Below, piece by piece: positions 55,178 to 64,000 of a stretch of DNA of 64,000 nucleotides. The notes beneath the pieces were generated by a model. That model did no database searches, was not told the origin of the DNA, and saw only the letters and a program-made list of their open reading frames with translations. The DNA lies in contig JAMKCH010056986.1 of NCBI GenBank assembly GCA_023653785.1, forward strand, positions 1-64,000. The letters run 5' to 3'. Position 1 is the stretch's first letter. Every line of letters starts with the position of its first letter. The DNA comes from Ophioderma brevispina (taxonomy: Eukaryota > Echinodermata > Ophiuroidea > Amphilepidida > Ophiodermatidae). A program made the position numbers and the translations under genes.

Positions 55178-55370
55178 GAAAGGAAGACCAACTTTGGACC
55201 TGGGTTTAAACTAGGGTTAGTCCTACATGAGTGGACCTTTTATCCTTTCAAAAAACTGTGAAAGTTGAATGTAACAGGTAAGAAAATTCCTCATGGATGG
55301 GCCGTTCCGGCTGCTCATTTCGTAGCTCCCATTCCAAACTCGTTCGGCGGGGACAATAACTGGCAATTTA
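55178..55370 (+). mobile_element. Foldback Q half copy joined to another repeat fragment
   Basis: GGGTTAGTCCTACATGAGTG through AAAATTCCTCATGGA is one arm of Q, broken exactly at its central hairpin. It is followed by CCAAACTCGTTCGGCGGGGA, the inverse of 30899-30925. Confidence 0.6.
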
Positions 55371-55556
55371 TCCAGGGAATCGGCATAGTGAAGCCACAAT
55401 CAGAAAGATTTGGTAGCTAACGTATCACAGATGATACCAAACCAAAGAATTTTACTTGATGATTAGTTTGGTATTAGACCGCAAAATAACATTGTGTTGA
55501 AACATACGTAAATTAAAAATTAATCATAAACCAATACATCTGATTATATTGAGTTA

Positions 55557-56253
55557 ACTCAAAGGCTGACTCTGAGATTTCCTGATGAGGGTGCACTTAA
55601 AATGTTCAAACAAATTGTGTATTTTTGCACACACATAATGCTTGTCCATATACTAATCACTGTGTAACAAGGCAAACTAAGCTCAAATAGAAGTCCTTCG
55701 AATAGAAAATGACAACTTTATTCCGCATCCGGAATGTTTGTTATACACGGTATCCTATGGCACTGTTATACTGAGCATAAATGTTTACTGCATGAAAAAT
55801 CTGATTATCTCTAACTTTGGAATTAAGCATTTTAGGCAACAATCTTTAATTCTAAGCGACTATTTTTAAAGGTGCTTGTTCCAATTTATGTCTGTTGAGT
55901 ACTCCACTTGATATGAGAGCCTGCCACTTGCACATATGCCCCCATCAAGTACCATGGGAAACAAACTTACAGTTTTGAAGGTAGATAGTGCATATTACAA
56001 AGTCCTATTCAATACTGTGTTAATATTGATGGCTAACCATTAAAACGGCAGTTTTTTGTTTATATCTCTGGAATGAAATGGATTTGAGGGCTCAAATTTC
56101 AGGACGTGAATGAGAAAAATATGGCCTTTCATCCGAAATTAAAATCGATACTACTTCCGGGTAAATCAGGGGGTACCAAAGACGATCGGAACATGCACCT
56201 TTAATAACTACACAAAACAAATTATATTTCGAAATCTCCGAGTCGGCCTTTAA
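55557..56253 (+). mobile_element. MITE family B, copy 2, interrupted by MITE A
   Basis: AAAGGCTGACTCTGAGATTT at the left and AAATCTCCGAGTCGGCCTTT then AA at the right are inverted complements. The middle third (55866-56204) is an inserted A element. Confidence 0.8.
55866..56204 (-). mobile_element. MITE family A, copy 4, inserted in MITE B
   Basis: TTAAAGGTGCTTGTTCCAAT .. GATCGGAACATGCACCTTTAA, with TTAA at both borders. Reverse orientation relative to copies 2 and 3. Confidence 0.9.
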
Positions 56254-56321
56254 ATCGGTGCAGCTGTTTGGATAGTAGAAGCAAAAATGTGTACTAAATT
56301 GGCCCATAGGACAGTATCAGC

Positions 56322-56510
56322 GTGTTTATAGTGAGGAAAATTATCCGTATATTAGCGTATAAATATAAATTTACCGTATTCGGCCAGCACTATAAACAGA
56401 CAATATACGGTATTAGTCGAAAGCGTATAAGCATTATGCGGATAAAAAATATCCATCGAAATCGATGGATATTGGAGTATGTATTCGGTATGTCTAGCCA
56501 CTATAAACAC
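56322..56510. mobile_element. Small TIR element S
   Basis: GTGTTTATAGTG (56322-56333) and CACTATAAACAC (56499-56510) are perfect complements. Inside is a 12-bp perfect hairpin AATATCCATCGA/TCGATGGATATT with a 2-nt loop near 56448-56473. Related words (ACTATAAACAG, CCAAACACGCTG) appear at 58318-58425. Confidence 0.7.
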
Positions 56511-57203
56511 ACCGGCATATTGATACCGTATACACCTGGGGGTGGGTCAATCGTAGCTCACTGCAGCAGCTTTACAACTCGCTCATTGCTAAGATAAAGG
56601 TAGTAATTAAAAAAGAAGTAGGCCTACATGGCCGCAGATGAATAAGACAAATACTAGCGGCAAGGGGAGGGAGGACATACTGAAAATTTGCAAATTATAT
56701 TACCACTTAAGTGTATGAGGGGGAGGTCCACATGGACCCAATTTTTTGTTTTTCGTACATCATGTTTTAACTGATTTTTGCCCAAAATTTAATGCAATTG
56801 CCCTAATTATCAGTTGCGCATATTTTGGTGAAAAAAAATCAAATCGGCCATGACGTTATTTGGTGGTGCTATTCAAAACTATTTTGCCCCTTAAATCGTA
56901 CTGGAGTAACGTTTTAATTTTTGTATTTCAGCAATGTAAATATTATGGGAAAGTGGTTTTCCATTTTTCGGCGGGAGAATTTTGTGTGAAACACAAATAT
57001 CGGTTTTTGGACCACCATTTTGAATTGGTACAACCGATTTTCATTTTTCCCTCTTATGTGATAGTGTTGATGTACCCCATCAATGACCAGAGTTTTGGTA
57101 AAAAATTCCAATGGCAAAGTGACTGGAGTGCTCAAGAGCTTGCAACATCAGCTCATGTTCTTGACATTTATTTTTTCTATAAATATATATGTACATAATA
57201 TTA
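56511..57203. other. Possible exon-like frame, not called as a gene
   Basis: TTTTTGTATTTCAG precedes 56934, and the frame QCKYYGKVVFHFSAGEFC.. stays open to 57198. No donor or family motif supports it, so it is noted only. Confidence 0.25.
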
Positions 57204-57558
57204 TTAAAGGGGGATGGCCCGATTTAAGGATATGAAGTTTTCATCTTGATAGATTGGCCTTCACTCCAAAACCCCGTCTGTAAAGTTTCGCGCCGATATT
57301 TCAATCCGTTTTGATGTGAGAGCTAAAAAACGTGATTTTGAAAGCCCCATAGAGTACTGTGTAAAATTAATATTGGTCAACCAAAATGGGCACATTTTTG
57401 CTCATAACTTCCAAACCAAACATCATTTGGCTCTCAGATTTCACAGGGTAAATGAGAAAAATAGTAGCTTGCTTCTGAAACCAAAATGTTGACCACTTCC
57501 GGTAAAATCTGGGGCTTCTGGGGACGAGGCTATTAGCGATCGGGCCATGGACCTTTAA
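57204..57558 (+). mobile_element. MITE family M, copy 2
   Basis: TTAAAGGGGGATGGCCCGAT and ATCGGGCCATGGACCTTTAA are near-perfect inverted complements (three mismatches), with TTAA at both ends. 355 bp. Confidence 0.9.
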
Positions 57559-57839
57559 GGAGTTTGAAGTGTGATTTGTTTACGCTCAAGCTGCTTTACA
57601 CCTTCAGCATTCTGTTTAGAGCCCAGTCATGGACAAATGGAAGAATTTTAGTTTTGAGGTGCGAAGGTATCATGCGCATATACCGCAGATAACTGTGCGT
57701 TTGTTTGCGTTTATTAAAATCGCGCATCTCTACGCCTGCGTTCCTGCTTTGCTGCATGCCAAATGTGGCGCGGATTTTACTTGCCGCCCAACAAGATGCC
57801 CAAATTGAAAAAAGTGTCCAATTTCAGTGGTTTTCGGCA

Positions 57840-58090
57840 TGTAATAGAAAAAGTCGGTGACCCTCATTTTTTATTTCAAAATTTTGAAGAACGACATCGG
57901 GACCTCAACATATTTAGAAATTACAAAATTTTATCTTGAAGTTTTTATTTTGTAGGCGATCCAAACGTCAAATTTTGACTTTTCCCATAGACTTGCGTGG
58001 TTTAAAAAGTGACAACATACCTTTCTTGTTTTGGCTATAGCTCAAAAACAAAGTCGGTGACCCCCATTTTTTATTTCAGATTCTTAATCA
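57840..58090 (+). repeat. Two-copy ~200-bp spaced repeat
   Basis: AAAAAGTCGGTGACCCTCAT with TTTTTATTTCA at about 57848 recurs as CAAAGTCGGTGACCCCCATT at about 58049, both followed by a T-rich segment and a diverging sequence. Confidence 0.6.
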
Positions 58091-58642
58091 GCGCCGTTGT
58101 AAATACCATATATGTAAATTCTGGAAAATTTTATCGAGTAGATCACTAACACGTCAAACCCCTTAACTAATTTCTTTATGAGAGCGAATGGAGTATGTCA
58201 TTAATTATAATTAAACATGGTCAAGAACAATGAAAGTTGATAACTATCAAATGGGTATTAACGTGATCACAATGCTTTGCGCAGTGACCCAGGTGCTCAT
58301 ATACGGTATCTCCCTTACTATAAACAGCTGAATTTACGGATAATACACATTCCAACCAATTAGCTCCTAATCACATATGCGGATACAGGTAAAGTATATA
58401 TACCGAATATCCAAACACGCTGTATGTGTCAATTAACTTTCATCTATAGGTAAAGTATAGGTATAGTTGACCAGACAATTACCAACTCAAGTGTGCAAAG
58501 TCTCAATTTTTGAAAATTGGGGGTGCTCTTAAAAAATGTGCTGTTATTGCTATAATGTGGTCAACCACATTTTGAGACAGTTTTCTTCATAACATCAAAA
58601 GCAAATATTTGATGGGCCCTAAATTTCTCAAGTTTGATGGAG

Positions 58643-58981
58643 TTCAAGGTGCAATGAGAGATTTCAAATAAAAGGTGTCCTGAAAAAAATGGGAAAATTC
58701 CAATTTTTGCACCGGTCTAAAGCTTTCTATCAAAAATATCCCCTAAAGATTTCTTTGGTACAAAAATTGTGAAATTTCTAATTTTGTATAGGAGCAAATA
58801 CAAAATTCAGCCTGTTTCCTTTTGAAATATAAGCATATATACAAATCACCTTTTGTTTTCATTTTAAGTTATTTCTGCGGCCAAATAAAAGGTAGGAAAT
58901 CTAAGGAGTGTCTAATCTATATGAAATTACTAAATATCACAGAAAATATAGATGACTTGAAATCTCTCGTTGCACCTTTAA
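58643..58981 (-). mobile_element. MITE family E, copy 3
   Basis: TTCAAGGTGCAATGAGAGAT .. GAAATCTCTCGTTGCACCTT then TAA. 339 bp, reverse orientation relative to copy 2. The 150-codon open frame that starts inside it at 58822 is not a gene. Confidence 0.85.
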
Positions 58982-59081
58982 GGGTGGGGCGAGGTTGTAG
59001 ATCAGGTCACACACATAATAGGGCAGTACTCTGTGTTTCAAGGATTTCATTAGGCCTCATGACACTGGGGAAATTGCATAA

Positions 59082-59125
59082 AGGCAAAGATTTCAAAAAT
59101 CGGGCAAAGATTTCAAAAATCGGGC
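59082..59125 (+). repeat. 20-bp tandem repeat, 2 copies
   Basis: GGCAAAGATTTCAAAAATCG is repeated head to tail. A second short duplication (CCACTGTACTTTCAG, 59280-59316) lies 170 bp on. Confidence 0.85.
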
Positions 59126-59373
59126 AAAGTCACCTGAAGATGTCGAAAGGCAGATCTCCCAACTTTGGAAAACTTTGTGCAATTTATGGATATTTTTGCG
59201 GATTTAGTAATTTTCAGCCTACTTTATGCATCTTCCCCTGTGACATGGGGCCTTTCATTGTGCCAAGTCAGTGACTAACACCACTGTACTTTCAGTCTGC
59301 CACTGTACTTTCAGACTGGAGTTGTGTCCATGTATCACATAGAGTAAATACCAATACTCTTATTATTTATTAT

Positions 59374-59829
59374 GGAGAGCGTGGCCTAGTGGTTAGGGTG
59401 CTTGCCTGAAATCTATCAAAAAATCCCGGGTTCGAATCCCGGTGGGGTCACTTGCTGGGATTTATTCGGGTGCTCATTTCTGGATTTAATCTGTATACGA
59501 GCTATTGATTAAATACAGAATCCCGCTCTCCTCCATGGTTCACTTGGAATTGGGCAAATGAATCATGAAAGCATCCTGTCCTTCGGAGGGGATGTTAAGC
59601 TGTCGGTCCCGTGTACAGAGAGTCACAACTGTACATGAACATCGCAGTCAGTGTCGAATAAGAGTAGGCTGTAAACCCCTGACTGTTCCCAATCCGCCCC
59701 CAGTCTCGAAAAAGTGGGCCACGTTAGTAGCGTCCGCATTGTTGGAGCACGTGGCCCCGGATCAGCTTACTCAGTTGAATAAATCCTGACACCACCACAA
59801 GCCATTACTAATGACATGCTAAGAAGAAG
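59374..59829 (+). mobile_element. Intact tRNA-derived SINE with perfect 12-bp target duplication
   Basis: The head has an A box in GTGGCCTAGTGGTTAGGGTG and a B box in GGGTTCGAATCCC (RNA polymerase III promoter). The body holds TCCTTCGGAGGGGATGTTAA and GTCGGTCCCGTGTA, a motif widespread in metazoan tRNA-SINEs. The tail ends in (AAG)3. ATTATTTATTAT flanks both sides (59362-59373 and 59830-59841). 456 bp. The anticodon-stem region is degenerate, so this is not a tRNA gene. The clean boundaries suggest a fairly young insertion. Mobilisation would depend on a partner LINE not visible here. Confidence 0.9.
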
Positions 59830-60012
59830 ATTATTTATTATTTAAAAAATAGTGCACCCTCAAGATTTTTCAAAATTGATATTTTTGCATGGTTGTAAAC
59901 CTTTTATATATACCTCACCTGAAATGATTAAGCCCAAATCAGCTCCCTTATGGGTAAACAGACCGATTTTATAATAAATGACTCCGGCAGCTATTAATTC
60001 AGCAGACAGTGT

Positions 60013-60729
60013 TTAAAGGTGCAATGAGAGATTTTGAGGCACCCAGATATTGTGTCAAAATAGTAATTCATATAGATTAGACACTCAGTAGATTTCTTAC
60101 CAGGGGAGGGCGGCCAAGAAATCCAAATTTCAGACGTCGCCATTGGTTTAACACGTAAAAGTGAAATCTTGACGAAAAATTCTGATTTTTTTTTATATGT
60201 TGTCAAGGAATATTTTCTTATTCCAAAACCGTTGGAGTTGAAGAATCAACTCCACTGGAAGGGTTATTTCTGATTTTTTTTGTATGAATAACGAACGAGG
60301 ACGAGGTCGTATGTGGGTCATGGGAACACCCATGACAGACCCACATCAAAGCACCCAAATTGGTTTGTGGTTTTGCACTCCGGTTATTGCTGATAATTTT
60401 GAAATTTTGTGAGTGCTATAATAACTGAGGCTTGGCCGCCACGCTTGTTCTTACTTGTATTGGCTACAGCAATGTCTTAAAAGAGGAGGAAAAAAGTGAT
60501 TTATTGCTAATTTCATATAAAACATGGCTGAATTTGTATTTGATCCCATATGAATTTAGAAATTTTCATTTGTGGTACGGGTACAAAGAAAAATTTCTCG
60601 CTTATCCTTTAGATTTTTTTTTTTGGGGGCTATTTTTATATGGAAACTGCATTACATCAGTGGCAAAAATCGTACTTTCAATTTTTTTTCAAGACACCGC
60701 TATGTGAAATCTCTCGTTGCCACCTTTAA
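60013..60729 (+). mobile_element. MITE family E, copy 5, itself interrupted
   Basis: TTAAAGGTGCAATGAGAGAT .. GTGAAATCTCTCGTTGCCAC then CTTTAA, TTAA at both borders. About 350 bp longer than other copies because of an insertion near 60101-60447. Confidence 0.8.
60101..60447. mobile_element. hAT-like element inside MITE E
   Basis: Begins CAGGGGAGGGCGGCCAAG and ends CTTGGCCGCCACGCTTG. GGCGGCCAAG/CTTGGCCGCC (60109-60118, 60431-60440) is a perfect internal part of the TIR. TTCTTAC flanks both sides (60094-60100, 60448-60454), a 7-8 bp duplication as in hAT elements. It contains the palindrome GGAGTTGAAGAATCAACTCC (60233-60252). A related fragment in reverse orientation is at 63287-63412. Confidence 0.65.
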
Positions 60730-61034
60730 TGGATTAAATCAGAAACAAACACATGCTGGATTTAATTCAGCGGAATTTAATCTGGGTTGACTGTTGTTAT
60801 CTGTTAATTTAATTTCGATGTGTAAGTATATGATAGTCATGATTAAGTTACGGCAACTCAAAAGTGGCCTACAATTACCGTACGTCTTAGCCTGTTATTG
60901 ACGCTCATATCTGTGTTGGAAATGTTATTTTATGTGTGGTAAAATCGGTGTATTCTTCCAATGGGCATGACTATCATTGCAAAGCACAGTGAAGAGAAAT
61001 TTCATATTTTGTGAAATCGGCCATGCCGCTTTAA

Positions 61035-62106
61035 ATTATTGAAGTAAAAACTCAGGTCAAGCACTGCTGCTAAGCAGACCTATATTGAAACAGCAACTTT
61101 ACATTATAAAAAATTATGAAATTGGGATATTATAGACAAAACAAAATTTCATGACTTCACTTGTATGTACTTGGACCACACATGTAAATTTCATAAATCT
61201 TTAACCGAATTGGCTCACTGTCATGTTGCCATATCAGGTCTGATTGTGGCAAGCCAGGATTCCACTATGGGCTCACAAACCTGAAATCGTTTTAATTTTG
61301 GCATAATCACTGCGTATTAGTAGTTGATTTCTTGTGGAGGGAATGATTATATACTCAAATTTGAAGTTCCTGGTAACGCTTGATGCTGTTAAAAAAATGA
61401 AAATACAAACGTAAGTAGCGTTTCTGTGTGAATAGCGTCATAGTACAATACAAAATGTGAGCTCGTCTGCACATGTAGAATAACCTAGTATGCAATGGGG
61501 AGGGGCCGGGGGGGGGGGCACCCAAAAATATATTGTAACAGGCAGGAAAAAAGAGATTTAGGGATTTTTTAACATTTAGACAAAAGTTAGGGTCTCAAAA
61601 CAGCTGATATATGAGGGGGTTCTTTTACAGATGATCCTTGCTGGGGGGCACTCCCTACAAGTATCTAAAAAAGGTTAATATCTTCATAACTGTCATTGGC
61701 ACAATACGAGCGAATGGTTTTACAAATAATTTTCCTGCCAAGAATCCTTGTTTAGTCTCGTAGCTACATAGGAGGTGAAAAACTGTTTGCAAATGCCCAT
61801 AGATTTGAAATTGGGAAGGTTAATGTCATTTGATTTACCATGATGAAGAGGAAACTAAATGCTTTAATTGCAATGTAATCATAAGTTACAAATGCCATCA
61901 AAGATTAATTAGTTTCCTAGTATCCCCACAAATGACAACAACCCCCAGTATCCTAGTTTCTTGGTTATCTTTTGTAAATCTTTATGCAGTATGATGTGGG
62001 TGAACCCATTAATTTGAAGGAACATGTCAAAAATTTAGTTTAATAAATTGTCAAAGTAGGCAAAAAGATGTAACAAATTGTTATCTAGGAAGGATGTTAT
62101 GATTGA
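61035..62106. other. No gene recognised
   Basis: G-run at 61508-61520; otherwise ordinary AT-rich DNA. Confidence 0.35.
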
Positions 62107-62463
62107 TTAGAGGATGACCCGATTTAAGTATATAAAGTATAACCTTGATAGAATGGGGCCTTCATCCCCTAACACCATTTGTAATGTTTGCACCCACTAT
62201 TCAAATCATTTTTGATGTGGGAGTAAAAACATGCTTTGTATCCCCATGTAAAAATAATACTGTGTAAAATTAATACCGGTCGACTAAAATAAGGCACCAA
62301 TTTTCAGATCATAACATCCAATACCAAATCCTTTAGCCCTATGATTCCACAGGGAAATGAGAAATACAGTAACTGATTTCTTCAGACACCAAAATTTTGA
62401 CCACTTCGGTAAAATCTGGGTTCTGGGGATGAGGCTATTAGCGATCGCACCATGGCCCTTTAA
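62107..62463 (+). mobile_element. MITE family M, copy 3
   Basis: TTAGAGGATGACCCGATTTA .. GATCGCACCATGGCCCTTTAA. Collinear with 57204-57558 (GCTATTAGCGATCG, ACTGTGTAAAATTAAT). Confidence 0.85.
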
Positions 62464-63286
62464 GGGTCAGAACTCGATGAAGCTGACGATACTTTGGGCT
62501 CAAGAGAAACGAGGTGTGATGTAGTTAATAAAACAATTACCAATATTTCATAAAACTTTGATGTCGTCCCAAGATATTTGTGTGAGAAAAAGACCAGTTG
62601 ATGCTGGAACCACTAGCAAGGTATAAGACATAGACGAGCAAGGATGAGGTGGTAGTGTACATAGTCTAGTTCATGGGTCTAAAATCTCTCAACACAACAG
62701 CACCATGTACGATCAGCGATCTGTAAGGCACATGCATGCCTCCATTGCCTTGATTGACTGGCATATCCCATTTTATTCAGGACCCCTGGGATCATTTCAT
62801 ATGAAGTCCTCATTTCAGTGTTTTGCTGTGTAAAATCCTTCTTTAAGGTTAGTGTGACCAAAAATTTTTGCCATCCCAGCTTATGGTCATTTTTGAAAGC
62901 CGATTCACATAGGTGTTACACATTACACATTAAGTGGCCCCCCCTCCTGTATATTTCCGCATAAGAGCATTGTCAAGTGCCGATTCATATGAACACACGT
63001 TTTCAATCAAAACCGCAATCTTGTCCATTTCCATTATACCATTTTCACTCCACTGAAAGCGTATCCACATGGACTACACATGTGTGTTGTAAACCGTTGC
63101 TCGACCAGTGAAGGTGGAAACACCGTGCACCAATGTCACAGTTAGAAAAGGCTGCATGCCTGTCTAAATGTTGGCAGTAGAGGGGGCTATATTGCTTGAG
63201 AGCTAAGTCATGTTCAGCTCATGGTGGCTAAGCCTCGTTCAATGCAACAACAGTAATACAGACTGCAAACCACAAACCAACTCAGG
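62464..63286. other. No gene recognised
   Basis: No supported exon; short frames only. Confidence 0.35.
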
Positions 63287-63412
63287 CACTTTGATGTGGG
63301 TCGGCCATGGGTGTTAACCGTGACCCATTTATGACCTTGTTCTTTTCTGTTCATATATAAATATAAAAACAACTAACCTTCGCAGTGGAGTCAATTCTTC
63401 AGTTCAAACAGG
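63287..63412 (-). repeat. Fragment related to the hAT-like insertion at 60101-60447
   Basis: CTTTGATGTGGGTC, CATGGGTGTT, GACCTTGTTC and GCAGTGGAGTCAATTCTTCA match the inverse of 60233-60358 in order. Confidence 0.6.
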
Positions 63413-63884
63413 TTTTGGAATGAAATATTGCTTGATAAGATACCCAAAATTAAGGATTTATTGTCAAGATTTCAGATTTGTGTTAAAAGTCCCAGGAAAT
63501 GCAAATAGAATTGATGTGGTTTGTGTCAAGTATACAAGGAGGGACCAGAAAGCATTCAATATTTGGGTTGGTGATGACATCATTTTTCCAGGTGATTGGT
63601 TGGTGTGAATCTATTCATGACAGTAACTGATAATCAATGATGTCACTGGTAGTGTATTTTTTTTTCTGGCCCTGTTTGTTGCAACTCCACAAAGATTTGG
63701 AGTAGGTTAATCGTCTCATTTCCTGGGACCTAAGAGCAACTTCTATATTTGGGGTTTCTGGGCTGCCACCCCCTGATCATGTTTACTTGTGCTAAAGAAG
63801 TAGATGGTGCTATACACCCAGTACTTGTGGGGATGGCAAAATATACTTAACTGTTAACCCCCTGGGCAGTACCACCTACCATAC
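63413..63884. other. Unassigned
   Basis: A 62-codon plus-strand frame at 63420-63608 (MKYCLIRYPKLRIYCQDFRF..) is not accompanied by splice sites or a recognisable family and is left uncalled. Confidence 0.3.
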
Positions 63885-64000
63885 AATCTATCTGATTGGC
63901 TCATTATGGATACAAAAATGGCAGATTAGCCCTTTTTTGAGTAACCAATCAAAAAAAAAATAGTGCTTCTATATAGTGGTAATCCATAACCAACATTCTT
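63885..64000 (+). repeat. Family J repeat, runs off the window
   Basis: ACCATACAATCTATCTGATT, GGCTCATTATGGATAC and GAGTAACCAATCAAA then TAGTGCTTCT match 21058-21165. The inverted ATTGG/CCAAT words are preserved. Confidence 0.6.

Larger units (their letters stand above)
59842..61034 (+). mobile_element. MITE family D, copy 5, interrupted by MITE E
   Basis: Left part (AAAATAGTGCACCCTCAAGA .. GGTAAACAGACCGATTTTAT .. TTCAGCAGACAGTGTTTAA) and right part (GTGGCCTACAATTACCGT .. CGGCCATGCCGCTTTAA) flank an E element at 60013-60729. The left terminus is lost at the SINE. Confidence 0.75.

Noticed and set aside
58822..59274. 150-codon plus-strand open frame, the longest in the window
   Set aside because: It begins inside MITE E copy 3, runs through a 20-bp tandem repeat, and shows no family motif.
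59380..59455. Functional tRNA gene
   Set aside because: A and B boxes are present, but the anticodon arm does not fold and a 380-bp SINE body with target duplication follows.
63163..63182. CTCF-like GGCAGTAGAGGGGGCTAT
   Set aside because: The G run is longer than the core spacing allows, so it does not align with the consensus.

Overview
This window is eukaryotic and almost certainly from a marine metazoan. It is AT-rich and gene-sparse, it has no operon-like or long open gene, and it is packed with short inverted-repeat DNA transposons, tRNA-derived SINEs and decayed non-LTR retrotransposons. The mix of elements would fit an echinoderm or another invertebrate deuterostome; that placement is a guess from general character and not from a diagnostic gene.

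No complete gene is visible. The best host-gene evidence is three small pieces. First, a CpG-rich patch (about 19980-20370) holds a 45-codon ORF with a good start context and one hydrophobic segment. Second, a spliced-looking exon (33943-34102) has an acceptor, a well-placed ATG, a type II signal anchor and a GT donor. Third, a 68-nt exon (42158-42225) has a strong acceptor and a GTGAGT donor, and is followed by a region with unusually few stops (42553-43255). These may belong to one or several genes with long introns. Most other long ORFs are accidents inside repeats or low-complexity tracts.

The dominant content is at least seven families of roughly 340-540 bp inverted-repeat elements whose ends read TTAAAG...CTTTAA or a close variant (called A, B, D, E, L, M and N here; C, G, H, O, P, Q and S are non-TTAA families). 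They are heavily nested: L splits a SINE (1141-1835), C splits A (11905-12745), A splits B (55557-56253) and T (54480-55100), a hAT-like element splits D (41333-42006), and E, itself split by another hAT-like element, splits D (59842-61034). One D copy (29560-30101) lies in a duplicated segment whose sister copy (28601-28891) is the uninterrupted site.

Layout: 1-7 kb dispersed repeats; 7.76-9.66 kb a tandem satellite with a higher-order repeat and dense nuclear-receptor half-sites; 10.4-11.8 kb a decayed LINE; 11.9-19.2 kb nested MITEs; 20 kb the CpG patch, then CA-rich sequence; 24.4-26.1 kb purine/pyrimidine tracts; 27-30.9 kb a long-TIR transposon, the duplicated segment and a second LINE copy in the opposite orientation; 31-32.7 kb tandem and G-rich DNA; 34 kb the signal-anchor exon; 34.4-36 kb a recent ~700-bp duplication; 36.7-64 kb more MITEs, a ~95-bp-arm hairpin (50.5 kb) and an intact tRNA-SINE with a perfect target duplication (59.4 kb). 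All assignments come from reading the sequence; no database search was possible.
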